DNA of 64,000 bases from Plecoglossus altivelis. Its lineage: Eukaryota > Chordata > Actinopteri > Osmeriformes > Plecoglossidae. Location: contig BROE01000003.1 in assembly GCA_036571765.1 (NCBI GenBank), positions 8,222,336-8,286,335 of the forward strand, in the 5' to 3' direction. The number at the start of each line of letters is the position of its first letter. Position 1 is the first letter of the stretch. Of the stretch, positions 12,509-24,746 are shown one piece after another. Made by a program: the position numbers and the translations under genes. Below the pieces are notes generated by a model, which saw only the letters and a program-made list of their open reading frames with translations, did no database searches and was not told the origin of the DNA.

Positions 12509-13151
12509 CTGTAAGATCAGACCACATGTTAATTATTATTGAGTGACTTCACATCATGCAGTACACCAAGTTGCAAAAAAATAAACATAATCTTATGTTG
12601 ATCTAGAATATAAGAATTGGGTCAGTGTGGGGTTAAATGTGTCCATGTCAAGTACAAAGAAAATAAATATACTTTGTAAAACATGCGCCTGAAAATGCTT
12701 CACACAAATCTGGGAGTGAACTGGACTTGGAGTACATGTCTCTTCTCCTGTGATTACCTGAGTATATGGTGAATCCCAGATGTGAAACGTGATGTCCCTA
12801 CCACCCACAATAACATTGTGACTGTAGATAGATTCTAAAAAAGTGGTTAAAAACACACACAAAAAAAACAGATTTATAATCCCTTACAGAAATGGGCTAA
12901 CTACATTATGTCAAAGCCTTACAGTGAAGACAGTAGAAACCTACCGATATCCCCGTATTCTCCAATAAATCTACGAGTCAGGAAGCGGACTGTCAATGCT
13001 GTAAAATGATTTTAAACCTTATATTAAATTCATGTTCATCAAAGCATGTTATCGTTCATTGGTAATACGCTCACTTTTTAAAATATAAGCGACTTGTCCC
13101 ACCTGATTTTCCAACATTATCTGTTCCGATGACAACAATATTAGCATCCAT
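12083..13151 (-). CDS. Ras-like small GTPase, RERG/RERGL/RASL type
   Basis: Four coding exons join in phase (13151-13103, 12998-12945, 12834-12758, 12508-12083) to give 201 residues. Seen: P-loop GTDNVGKS at residues 9-16; the RERG-type block LTVRFLTRRFIGEY at 18-31; NKRD at 120-123 for guanine binding; a SA motif at 150-151; and a basic C-terminus ending TRRRTDSL. The usual DxxGQ of switch II is replaced by D-S-P-Y-T (55-59), so the catalytic glutamine and its preceding glycine are absent. There is no CAAX prenylation box. Known: RERG/RERGL/RASL proteins are unconventional Ras relatives, several lacking prenylation and tied to growth restraint. Inferred: a GTP-binding or pseudo-GTPase regulator. 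The start has a good context (A at -3, G at +4). The exact orthologue name is unresolved; a RERGL-like protein is the best guess. Confidence 0.92.
12758..12834 (-). CDS. Ras-like gene, exon 3
   Basis: Seventy-seven bases after a polypyrimidine tract and AG. Encodes switch I to the start of switch II, including the atypical WDSPYTQ. Donor CTCAG|gtaatc. Confidence 0.92.
12945..12998 (-). CDS. Ras-like gene, exon 2
   Basis: Fifty-four bases between a TTTTACAG acceptor and a GATATCG|gtaggt donor. Encodes LTVRFLTRRFIGEYGDI, the helix-1 and switch I start typical of the RERG/RASL group. Confidence 0.92.
13103..13151 (-). CDS. Ras-like gene, exon 1
   Basis: Encodes residues 1-16 (start methionine through P-loop lysine-serine) and ends in phase 1 at a GT donor (ATCAG|gtggga). 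Confidence 0.9.
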
Positions 13152-13893
13152 TTTCTGAAAGTTTACTTTGACACCTCTGGACAACGCGTAGGTGACACAG
13201 TACCATGGAACTGCCGGAGAAAACTTGCAGCAGTGATCACTTGTCTAGTGCTGCTAGTCCGACTTCGAGTGCATCTGCATGCCCTCTACTGAAGGGGCGT
13301 GGTAATCCACTGGTCGGTTTGCACACAATGAAAACAGTTCTTTTCCCTGGCCTTAAAGTATGGTTTGTTCCTGTTATATCAACAGGTATAGATCATGAAT
13401 TTAGCATTCCGTATTGGTGACTGGTCCTAATGGGATAGTAATATGATCTCACGAACAGTAACATGCAGGTCTCTATTGTTGTGAGATGGACGCAAAACTA
13501 TTGTGCGAATTATTTATATACACCTACTGGGAAAACTTTGTACATCTAAAACTGATTTAGTTCATTTTAAACTATTATGTTTATTGTCACGCGAATTATT
13601 AGCTCTTAAATTAAGTTTGAATAATTAGCCATGGCCACAACGTTTTTGTTGTAGTTGCGTTGTAGAGACGCATGGGGTCGTTTTACACCAAAAGATGGTC
13701 GTGTGTTTATGTGCTTATCACTCCTAAGTACTGTAGGTTGGTGGCATATACTTATGTACAGTAGACACAGCCAACTTGCTCTACAACGATGGCGTACCAA
13801 TACATTTCTAGGGAAAGTACTCAGTGTCGCAGTGAGGCAAGCAGGAGCGTATAATGGGCCGCGCCATCTTTCCAGGTCGCCTAATTCCTAGCT
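13152..13893. other. Upstream region of Ras-like gene
   Basis: Holds the presumed 5' UTR and promoter of the minus-strand gene. I see no TATA box at an obvious position and no other gene. It ends at the target-site duplication of the P-type transposon. Confidence 0.5.
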
Positions 13894-13901
13894 CCGAAAC
13901 T
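13894..13901 (+). repeat. 8-bp target-site duplication, left
   Basis: ccgaaact, identical to 15310-15317 on the far side of the P-type transposon. Confidence 0.88.
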
Positions 13902-14007
13902 CATAGACAAAATATAAATAGACGCCTCATGACGTGCTGGAGCGTCGCCGCCATATTGGTTGGGTCTCTCCACTCAACTCTAGCACCAGAGTCAATAGGA
14001 AACACGG

Positions 14008-14372
14008 TTCTTTTGAACGTTCTATTCATCAAATAATCCAGAAAAAATATTGTACACAAATATTTTGTACAATTGTACACATTAAATGTTTCTTGAGCAG
14101 CAGATCAGCATATTAGAATGATTTCTGAAGGATCATGTGACACTGAAGACTGGAGTAATGATGCTGAAAATTCAGCTTTGATCACAGGAATAAATTGCTT
14201 TGTGCAATATATTAAAATAGAAAACAGTTATTTTAAATTGTAATAATATTTCACAATATTACAGTTTTTACTGTATTTTTTTATTAAATAAATGTAGCCT
14301 TGGTGAGCAGACGAAACTTCTTTTAAAAACATTAAAAATCTTAGTGGTTCCAAACTTTTGAACTGTACTGTA
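14008..14372 (-). repeat. Teleost non-autonomous repeat inside P element
   Basis: This is a very common fish dispersed repeat, recognisable from 'atgatttctgaaggatcatg', 'gacactgaagactggagtaa' and the terminal 'ccaaacttttgaactgtact'. The left side retains the 'cttttgaacgttctattcat' block. Its inverted, TACACT-like terminus suggests a DNA transposon derivative without coding capacity. I do not assign a family name. It lies within the P-type transposon, so it was either inserted into it or carried by it. Confidence 0.7.
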
Positions 14373-14451
14373 TGCAGTGCTATGCACCAAACAACTGTGA
14401 GTGGTATGATATAAACATCACTGAACATATTTTCATTGTTCTTTCTACTAG

Positions 14452-14960
14452 GACCACTCCTATTTATTGCCCAATTCTCCTACTCATCTAAAGGCCAGAC
14501 TCAGTGAAGGTTTGGCTAGAGTGGAGAGTCTAGAGCGGGAGAAGCAAAATGCAAAAACCCGGGAACGGAGAGCAAATAAAACCATAAAGAGTCTTCTGAA
14601 AGATCTGAAGGAAAATAACCTTATAAATGAAAAGTTGAATTAAAGGCTTGGCTTCCACTCTGGTAAAAATAAATTGATAATACAATCTTGAATTTTATGT
14701 TGTTTACAGTCTTTGTCAGACTTTATAAAGGTATTATTTCAAGGGAACTTTCTAACTAGTTTGTCTAACTAGTTTAACTGAATTTCAGATCTTCAGGTAG
14801 ACCTGTTTTCAAAGCGGGGCCATGAATACACCAAGGACTAGAGAGAGTTTGCCCTCACACTGCACCTCCATGGTCCGAAAGCCTACAGTTACCTGAGAGG
14901 TTGTCTGTATCATTCCTCCACATACATTGCAATGAGAGAAATGAACAATCAAACTTGTTT
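14452..14960 (+). pseudogene. THAP9/P-element transposase fragment
   Basis: After an AG acceptor, 14452-14643 encodes a 63-residue coiled-coil segment (ARVESLEREKQNAKTRERRA, then IKSLLKDLKE, NLINEKLN) that ends in a stop. After a second AG, 14789 onward encodes DLQVDLFSKRGHEYTKD, an in-frame stop, then REFALTLHLHGPKAYSYLR, the start of the P-type catalytic region. Coil, then a linker beginning 'DL..DLF', then 'FALTLHxxxPKAY' is the order in fish THAP-domain P-type transposases. The N-terminal THAP zinc finger and the rest of the catalytic core are missing, so this is a decayed fragment. Confidence 0.78.
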
Positions 14961-15309
14961 CTTTATTAAAATGTAAAATTCATTCATGTATATATTTATA
15001 AATATGCCATAGCCTACCATATGTCTTTGTTAAAGAGCGTAATACAAAGTATTTCAACATGATAGCAGAATTTTCAATGTGTGACAGCGTCCTGTATCAT
15101 AACTAAGTCTCTGCCGTTTGTAACAAACCAAACCGTGTGGAAATCCGGTAAAAACTTGGGGAGTTGTGATTATTGTAGTTGGGGATACATCTTCCTCAGT
15201 AGAAATAAATGCGGGGGGGCAGCGCATTGGGGACCCATCAGCTACGCTGATACGTCCGCTCCAACAGGCAGCATCAGTCTATGAGGCGTCTACTTATATC
15301 ATGTCTATG

Positions 15310-15317
15310 CCGAAACT
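15310..15317 (+). repeat. 8-bp target-site duplication, right
   Basis: ccgaaact, identical to 13894-13901. An exact octamer placed precisely at both ends of inverted repeats is unlikely by chance. Confidence 0.88.
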
Positions 15318-18300
15318 GGTGCACACTAGCAACTAGCTGTACTTGTCATACTTTGCGACAACTGGTTGCAAGCCTGTGAGCTAAGGCATTGCAGTCCAGT
15401 CAAAAAAATGGCAGATTAGGGTCAATGTCCAACTAAGAATGAGGTATATGATGTCAACTTTACCAGAATCAATGCAATTACTGTATAGTATTCATTAATG
15501 TTGGTTTTTAGCGATATAACTCAGTTCTAGATGTAACATGTATTCCATCATATGACTCAGACTCAACACATATATGTTCTTCTTCTATGTTCTTTTTGCT
15601 TCCTGTTACTAGTATGACATTAGTAGCCTATTGTATCGGATTTAACTTGTAAATATCGAATGTAAACTTGAATGTCTGGCTCCTTGTTGTTCTTGCTCAG
15701 CAAAGAAAGCTAATATAAATTAGCTATTTAATGATTACCATTATAATGATGATGAGTGTTGGCTTACTATTACTATCTTATATTTATGCCACCATTGTGG
15801 TGCTTACATTGCATAACAATATTTTGGTTATCAGGCATGATTTATTAATCTTCATCTTTGATCCAGAAGAATATGTCAACAATTTATAATGATGCCTTAA
15901 CATGCCACAATATCACTTAATACATTGGGCTGTAATTATGTTTGTCATACCATGAACATAATAACATTCATTACAAGATTGTTAAATCTCCATTAAAATA
16001 ATGGAAATAAACTCAATATACAATCATCATGTATGTCTGCAACCATTTGTAAAACTAACTACAGACAGACAGCGCTAGATGATGAGGCCTGTTGTCCGTG
16101 TGCTCGTTTAGTAAATCAGCGATCGGCTAATGTTCCCTTTTGTTCTCATGCCCTGTTTGTACCCATGAGCACATTTCCAGACAACTTTTCTGGACATAAG
16201 CAAATAAACGGCGTGCTAGTTTACCCATTTCTGATTGGTTTAAAAAAATTAAGAATCAGGAAAACATATTGTATGGAAAAGCTATTAGTTTGAGCCAGGT
16301 TTGGGAATTGAAGAAAAAGCATTGGCAGAGATAGTTTTGGATATGTTGTCTGGAGTTAAGGTAATAGAATAAAAACGACCGTACTTAGCCGACTGCTCAA
16401 CTGGAAATGCAATACCACCTAAATTCACCAGGACTATTGCTTCAATTCGAGGGGTGGGGGTCTGTTTAGTGGTTCATGGGTGAAGGACGGAGTTTTATTT
16501 TCAGGTGCAAGCGAATTGTTTTGAATAACTGAGAATGCAGACTTTAAATATACAGTAACTTGCCCCAATAAAAATATTTTAGACAGACATAGGCCTATTT
16601 GATTATTCTATTTGCAAAGAGTGGGCGTGACCATGAGGAAAGCTTGCCCCTGAGTGAGACCAAACCATCCATTTCTTGTTAGTCCTTTCTCATGTCCAAG
16701 TTATTTTTGTGACAACCATTATCAGATTTTATATATTTGTTTTACATGTTTGTTTGTCCCATGTGGTAATTTATGATACATTTAGTAATGATTTCTCAGT
16801 TGTCCTTGCAGATGTTCCTTGACATGATGAAGTTTATTCACTGTAAAATACAGAACATTGTCATGTTTGGTCTAATTTTAGTCATACAAAAATCAAAATT
16901 CTACATGTAAACTGAACATTCTTATTAAACTAAATCATAATGTTACCCAAATGTTTAATGTGCAAAGTACACCTAAGCCCTGTGGTTCTTCCATATGTTA
17001 ATTGTAGAGTGAAAATGCAGTTTATAAGAGAAAACACCTTCAAGCACAAAATAACATTCCTTATTCTTTTTGGCACAACTGTCAGTCATGCTTGGGTAAT
17101 TGGGATCGTGAAACCACCTTGCTCTAATGTCTTCCAGGATATATAATGACATTCAAGGACTGCATACAAAGCACACATGCTATTTAATTAGTCAGAATCA
17201 AGCTTTTTCAATTATTTATATCAAAAATACATCATAACTCTAAGACAATCTAAACCTACTAATAAATCGATTTATAGGATTTACTCAGTCTTATTCTTTT
17301 GACATAATTCAGATCAACTGTTTTCACCCTATAACCTACTAATTTATTTCTCAAGCTGTCAAAAGTTTTTTTTTGGCTAAAGCCAACTGATTTTCTGCTA
17401 TCTTACTACTTGTATGTGAAACACAGCACAAGTGTCAGGGGAACTTGTGTTTCTTGTAAGGCATCACATTTTCGCAAATCATTCCGAGAGGAACATAGAT
17501 ATGTCATAGACAGAAACATTTGGTTAGATGCTTTATACTTAAACCAGAGTTTGTGATTTCACATGCACAAGTGTCCTGATAAATCAAATAAATACCACTG
17601 TATTATGTTAGTTGTCGCACAGCATTAACCCTGTCCAAGATATGTTTATCCTCACAATCTGTAGTGTCTTTCTAGGCACCATAGTCCACAATTGGAATTC
17701 AATTTCAAAATGCTGTGATTTCTTACATTTACAATGCTAGGTGTCTTAATCCATAGGTAGAGCAAAGTATTGAAAAGCACAAATATTCTGTCATTAGTCC
17801 TAAGACTATTGGTATGTGTTTGGTGACACTTTCAATGGAATCTGCCAAGCCATCAAAGCTGTTGAGGATCTACATGAGAATGAAATGTGACCTAAAGCAC
17901 AAGACTAAATAAATCTTTAGTAAAATCAGATACATATTAAAATGAAAAGAGATAGGTTTCCCAAAGCAACACATAATGTTCTGAAGCTCAGTCACTGTAT
18001 ACATATTTGTAATGAGGGTGATTATTTTAATCTGCGTGGTTTTGTTGATGATGTTTCCTAGAGACATCATGTCATTTTACAGGCCAGGGCGTTTCAGCCT
18101 CAGCTATATACTGCCTTGTACTGCAGCCCTCATTGAAAATGTTGTGTTTCAAAAAGTCAGTTCACAGGAAGCTCTTCTCGCTGTGTGTGCTTATGCAAAT
18201 ACATCTTCTTACAGACTTAACTCACTTTACATGTTTGATCGTTCCAGTTACACCCTCATTCAAGGGCATATTCAGAAACTTTGGCTGGAATAGTTCGGTG

Positions 18301-21300
18301 ATACAAAAAACACAACTAGCAGCTTACTAGCTTTAAATGTATTCTAGGAATAAATTTATGGTATTACAACCAACTAATTTTTTTTCTCAAACGACTGATG
18401 GCTGTAGTTCTGTTGTGTACTTTATCACCTCAATGTGTATATTTTTTTCTTACTCTAATTTATATATATCTACTTATCTGAATCTTCTTTTTTAGCATTT
18501 GAATGCACATTGATACTTAACAATTAAATGATTAAGGTGGGGTTTCACAGTAATCTTATGTACAGGAGGGATGGACAGGCTCCCACAAAAGGAAAAATAC
18601 CTTTCTGTAGGTAACTATCAGTTGCTATCGTGTGCAGTTGCAGTAATGTAGAGTAAATTTGCTTTGACATTTACAGCTAGGATTCTCAGTTATCAGATGG
18701 ATCAGAACAACTGACCTGAATTACAATATCATAAAAGAGCCTTAGTCTGTTCTTAAGACACAGTTTCCCACAGTGGGAAGCAATATTTTCCTTTACCTAA
18801 TCTAATTCCCACTATCATAGATGATGCATTAGCTTGAGGAATTGGATGTGCCCTGTTTCACATCATGTTCAGGCCAAAACCAGGACCCAGTCATATATCT
18901 CACTTCTCTACAAAACCCTACTTTACACAATTAGAGCCATAAAACAGATTCTTATCTCAGTTGGTCTCATTCCATCTGTCCCAGGGATGCGTAACAAAAG
19001 GAAAGTATATCACTCAGACCCCACACACAACACACACAAAGACAGATGACAAGTTAATCTCCACTCTGTTGCCAGTGTGTCTGCTTTGGGTACACGTCTT
19101 TGTTGTCTTTACTTTGTCTTTATTTATAATATTCAAACCTAGTCCCTCGTGTTCTTCTGAATAACAGAGATTCATTTCCTTTGGGTGGTCTTTGAATGTA
19201 TCCAGTGTCCTGTTAGTCCAACAAGGCCTGACATATTTAAAGATGCTACTATCTACTTTACACATTGTGAGTCTAGACCTATTTGTGAGTTCAAATGAAT
19301 AATTGTTGTCTTTAAGAATATCAACTGGTACCAAGAGTGATCAGCTACCATCTAGCTCAGATGAAGGTACAATTTGTGTCTGCCTTCTCTTGGTCTGTAC
19401 TGGTACAGGTTTATTTACGATGACCAAAGATGTCCAACTGGAATGTATTTAAAAAGTAAGAACTTCATTTTCAGCAATATGCTCATCTTTGACAGCTGGT
19501 ACAATACATTGAATGAATTGTGGCCAATACATTATAGTACAGTCTAATGCAGCACTGGTCGCATCTGTTTCAGATACCACCAGATGAATATTTTTGGATT
19601 TATCTTGAGAGAATTATTTTAACTCTTTGTCCATTGTTACACAAGGCCAAGGCACCCAAAGACAATCGGGTTGTTTTTTCATATTAAGTGCACATTAAGT
19701 ACAGTAAATGTTTTACTGTAAAATAGAATTTGTTTTATATATTTGACATTTTCAAATGAATAATGTGCAGTACTACATGTGCTGGAGGGACATCCAAATT
19801 AATCTTTTTTTAACATTTCCCCCAAAAGGACCTTTTAGAACCATTGAGAGCAGTTGATAGCTTTGAATGCATTCTTCATCATCAGCAGCTGATGCTTTTA
19901 TGCCCTCATTAGACAGCTGCAGAGTAAGGACATGCTAGAGGGAAGAGGAGGCCATTACTGTGTCATTTCCCTGTCAGGAAGGAAGCTCTCAAACTGGCAG
20001 CTTTAGGATTACAAACTGAGAAGAAAAAGATGGACCAGCCGTTCTCTTCATATGTTGCTCAAAATAAACTCACAATGCTCTGAGAAGTAGGATAACCCCA
20101 CTTCCTCATATTTGGAGCTGACATTGCTTCTTAATTTGTGCCCTGTAAGACAATGTAATTACAAAGTCATTGTACGAGTAAGAACACAGCTGATGTAGTT
20201 TGAATGGATTTCTGAGAAAAGACTATTCCCATCTACAGCAAGCCTATGAACCTCTCCATTGCTGATTTAGGAAGCTTTTTTTTAGGAAGCGGACAATGTT
20301 AGCATGATCTCTCACTTTGCTGGCATTTGACTTTAGGAATGGTGTGTATGAGTAAAAGTTATCCCATTTTTATGGATAAAAAAGTGGGAAGTGATTTGTA
20401 ATGGTTCCAGGTGGGTCCGTTCATTTGTTCGTGATATGCAATTTCCATCACCTCCATTAATCTAAATATGCGATTTATTTACTTCAGTAAGGAATTGGCT
20501 CTTTGCCACAATGTTAAGAGTCTGAAAAGTGTGAACCACCAAGTCATACTATGTAAGGGTTAATACCTATCTAGCCTGATTCCAGGGACACAACCAACAC
20601 AAATTGTGTCTGTTAGAACAGATGAGCACGGGCAGGGGTTCCAGTGTTTTATCAGGGTTTTTAGTTCATTCAATCTGGTTAATCTGATAAGAGAAGAAAT
20701 GGTAAACAAAGAATTTAAAGACAAACGCATGTCCATTATTAATAATCCAACAACAGTCTTAAAACTTGATGTTTTAAGATGATGTTTAAAACCAGCAGGA
20801 AATTAAATAACTTTCCAATTACAGAAACTTAATCATACATCATACTACTAATACCTACAGCTGCTATGAATACAGTTAAATCGGATACATATATGTCATG
20901 AACACAGACCAAATGATTGGGGCTTAAGACATGCATATGAGGCCAGCCATCTTTTTCTAAAGAGGATTGCCTCTGGTGACGTGGCTGCCTTTGTTGACTT
21001 CTAAGACTCTGCTCACCATGATGTAGAGAGGCAGATAGGTAGAGGAGTTTGGAGTGGGATTTTCCACATTATTACTAGGGTATGAGGATTAGTCAGGTTT
21101 AACACACTTTTATGTGTGAATGATGGTAAAGAGCACCTATACATGTCTCAATTATGTTATGATCAAACTTGCATTTCAAAAGTGCTGAGATGAGTGTCTT
21201 GCATGCATGTTGCATGAATCTGTAATAAACAGAATGAGCAAAACTGATTAATCTGAACTGAAAAAGATTCTTTGCATTCTGAATTAAGTAAAACACTGAA

Positions 21301-24300
21301 CTGATAATATAAAGGTACAGTGTGGAGGGTAAAAGAGTGAGGGATAAAATAAAATGTATTTAACTTAACACAAGACATCATGAATGCAGTCTTTCAGATT
21401 GCCGGCATCATAAAAATATTGTTTGATTTAATGCCAGACTAAATGAGTGTTGATGGATGAAAGACAGGCAGACGTCACATTGCTGATGATGCAGGCTGCT
21501 TGAGCACTGCATACGGTCTGGTCTCTCCATTATCTGCATAACTTTATTTAAATGTCTTTGGGATTGATGGGGTTGACAATCCTCTTCAACCGGCACAGTT
21601 ATCATGGAGAGGAGAAGCAGCTCAGTCAGCAGGCTCTGAACGTCCGTGTAAATTTACAGTGGAGTTCTTCAGATAACGAACCCCTGATTTACTTAGAATG
21701 TAGCTCTCCCTGTTTGTGACCACAACTTTAGTTGATGTAAATTAAAAAATATATGTTTGTTTACCAATCTAATTGTGCTGTATATAACCCCAAATATATA
21801 ATGCTTCAAAATGTAGCTAATACAATTACAAGCAGTTATATTGTTTTGAGTAAAAACAATCTTAAAATTCAGATGTTCAGGTTTATTCAGTTTTAGTAAG
21901 CTTTTCAATGGAAAAAGGTCACAAGATATTAGTTTGGTGAATTATCTAGAAAGTAAATGTTATTAAAGTACACCAATGATTTTGCTCAAATGTAATTATG
22001 TGTCCCCCTATACGTCTGTGACACGTGCATCCAGGTTTCATATGTATATGTGTGTGTCCTGCTGGCCAGGCTTAACCTCAGAATAGCTGCAATTCTAAAA
22101 TAGTTACATATATATTTTCAGTGTAATGGACTGCACAAGTACAGAATTAGTAGTCAAGTAAATTATATCTCTTAAACTACATAGCATCATGGAACATTCA
22201 CCAGCACCCTGGCCAGCATGTGTTTCCAGTAACTATGAGCTTTTTAGATCTGATGTGAATTTTCACCTCTCCCTCTTGTCAGGTACCAAAGTCACACTGA
22301 AGATCCAGCCTCTGACTAAATATGGTCCTACTCTGGACAAGATATCTTGAGAGAATTTGATTAGAAGCCTATTATGAAAAATCAGTTTTACCATTTATAT
22401 ACTCAAGGCCTCTCATGGTCGGGCACAATGCAACACTAGTATGATCCCCAGCTCTCTGCAGTTTATTGCCATATCCCTCCCATTTGGTGGATAATTTCAT
22501 CAATCTCACAAAGCTTAACTAGAAGTTCCTCTATGAATCCCTCAGATGGTTCAGGACATTTTGATTTCTAAGTATGTTGCTCTACAGTCTGCCCGAGAGA
22601 AGCTGGAGTTTAATTAAAGAGATTCTTGGCCTGTTTAAATTTGAATTTTAGAATGCATTCAAGTTGTAGAGAGCAAATTACACAGTAAAAATATTTTTAT
22701 TGTGGTATAACCCCACCCCCCCCCCCCACACACACACACACACACACATATGCACACATTTGCACACACTAATCAATTCATCCAAATCAATACCGTGCTT
22801 TTCTGACGTTTTATTAGTGCGACCATCAAAATATGCCACTGCAATTAAAGTATTTCAAAGGAAATTATTTAGTCTTATAAAAAATGTTTAAATATATAAT
22901 AATGTGAGTTTTAATTGCGTTTAGCAATTGAGTTTAGCTTCATTTACATGAATGCTCTTTGATGTCATTGCTGTTGAAAGGTCACCTGAAGGGAATCTTG
23001 TCAGCGGTTGAGGTAGATGTAAATACAACAGCTTATTCCTTGCTGTTTCACCATACTGGAGCAGTTAAACTAGTCTCACAGCATACTGAAAGTTTCCCAC
23101 AAGCATAGTGGTTGTCAATGCCTGATTGACTGGTTGCAGTCCATGTTGGTCTATGAGTAGGTAATCCAACTTGTCAACCTGGTTTTGTAGACTTCACATC
23201 ATTATGTTAAGCAAAGCTGGATGTGTCAATGCGATATCCATTGAATGAAGCTATCTATTGTTGAAGTTTTGATCCTCAATACAAGGGGTTGTCAGCCAAG
23301 CTAAACAAGCTTGGCCATGCTTGATTTTGGGTGGACCAATGGCAAAACATTTTAGCTGGACTTAGAGCACACCACATTTATATAACTACACAACTCCAGG
23401 GTGTTTCTGATTGGTACTTGACATCTGAGTGCCCAGTAAACAGCAGCAACATGTGGAGCTGGAATGAGCGAAGAGCAGGCTCTCCATGCCCTGGAGTTGG
23501 GTTGCATCTGAAAATAAGTACTGAGCCCTATGGCTTTATTTACCCTGAGGAAGAAATCAGACCACATTGCTTCGTACATGCAATGGTCTGCATTTGAACC
23601 TCTCTTTCTACAGTCATGCAGCTAAAAGTAATTTAAAGATCATGCAGGCCTCTATCAATGCTGGTGTAAAAATAGAAAATGTCTCAGCTTCCAATGGTTT
23701 AAACACTATTTTTAAAACAAATTCATGGTGAAATGTGACCCTCCTGACATTTTAAGTACTTACTAATTGAAATTTCAAATGCCATTTGACTGTCTGTTAA
23801 ACTCATGTAGTATTTATGTGCCATGAAGAACTGCACTTAAATCTGAGAGGAAAACTGATTTTCACATGAAACTGCACTGTGTTCGGTAAAATTGTGTGTA
23901 TTTAAAGAGCACCAAAAAGTCCTTAAACTTTCATTTTAAATGATTTTGATTTAGACTATGACACGTTTATTTTATTTTTCACATCATCCCATCACATTTG
24001 AGTGTTGTAAAAGGTATTTGTTGGATTGACGCTAGTTGGAAGGTCGTTTGTGTGATCATTGTGTTGTTTTTGCAGTATAACAGAGCTGTTGCTTCAAATC
24101 TTTCTAAAAGGTCTTTTGGAGTGTTTTATTTGGGTGTCAAATGAGAAACATAGCAGTGGGTATGGGAATGAGCAAACAAACAGTGTAGTCTTCATAAGGT
24201 AAATCCAACAATTGAATAGAAGCCACAGATGAAGATTACAATAGTGAATCATTAAAGAATACCAGTACTCATTATTGTTTGTTAGTTTTTTGAATCTGAA

Positions 24301-24612
24301 AACGGGTCAACAAGAAATTGGTAGTTAATGTGTCCAAGTCTTCAAAAAACATAGATACTAGTACAAACTACTCCATTAGAAGGGATCACAAGTTTGACCA
24401 TCCAACTCTCTTTTCCTTACGGGTGACTAATAAGGAAGAAAAAAACCCTCATCACAGTAAAATGACCTTGCCCATCTTACACTCTTTACAATAACTTTTT
24501 TTTTTATGCTCTGGATCTACTCTGACTTAATACACATATCCACAGAACATTACTACACCATTGGTTAGGAATGCAGTACTTTGAAGACACTATAGCAATG
24601 TTTATGAAAGCC
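15318..24612. other. Gene-free stretch
   Basis: Nine kilobases of AT-rich DNA between the P-type transposon and the Rex3 LINE. I see no convincing exon or RNA gene; the open frames are short and unrelated to known families. A C/CA microsatellite lies at 22711-22749. The stretch near 19860-20330 has more balanced composition and could be conserved non-coding DNA, but this cannot be shown from one sequence. Confidence 0.6.
22711..22749. repeat. Poly-C / CA microsatellite
   Basis: A C-rich run passes directly into CA dinucleotides. Confidence 0.9.
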
Positions 24613-24625
24613 TGGGTAGTCATTC
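24613..24625 (+). repeat. Target-site duplication of Rex3, left
   Basis: tgggtagtcattc, repeated at 26813-26825. The first three bases may belong to the GATG tail in the right copy, so the certain core is ggtagtcattc. Confidence 0.85.
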
Positions 24626-24746
24626 CCCCTCCTTGAACCGCCACCTTAACGTGGTGGAGGGGTTTGAGTGCTTGAATGATCCCAGGAGCTATGTTGTCGG
24701 GGGCAATAAGCCCCTGGTAGGGTTTCCCACGGCAAACTGGTCCTAG

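Larger units (their letters stand above)
13902..15309 (+). mobile_element. P-element-type (THAP9-like) transposon, deleted
   Basis: The ends are inverted repeats: the left runs catagacaaaatataaatag then acgcctcat, and the right is its reverse complement with few changes, ending at 15309. Directly outside both ends lies the same octamer ccgaaact (13894-13901 and 15310-15317), an 8-bp target duplication as made by P-element transposases. Inside are remnants of a THAP9/P-type transposase (coiled coil and start of the catalytic region). P-type elements with 8-bp duplications are known in zebrafish. At 1.4 kb this copy lacks most of the transposase, and it contains another repeat at 14008-14372. 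It lies about 750 bases upstream of the Ras-like gene start. Confidence 0.88.
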
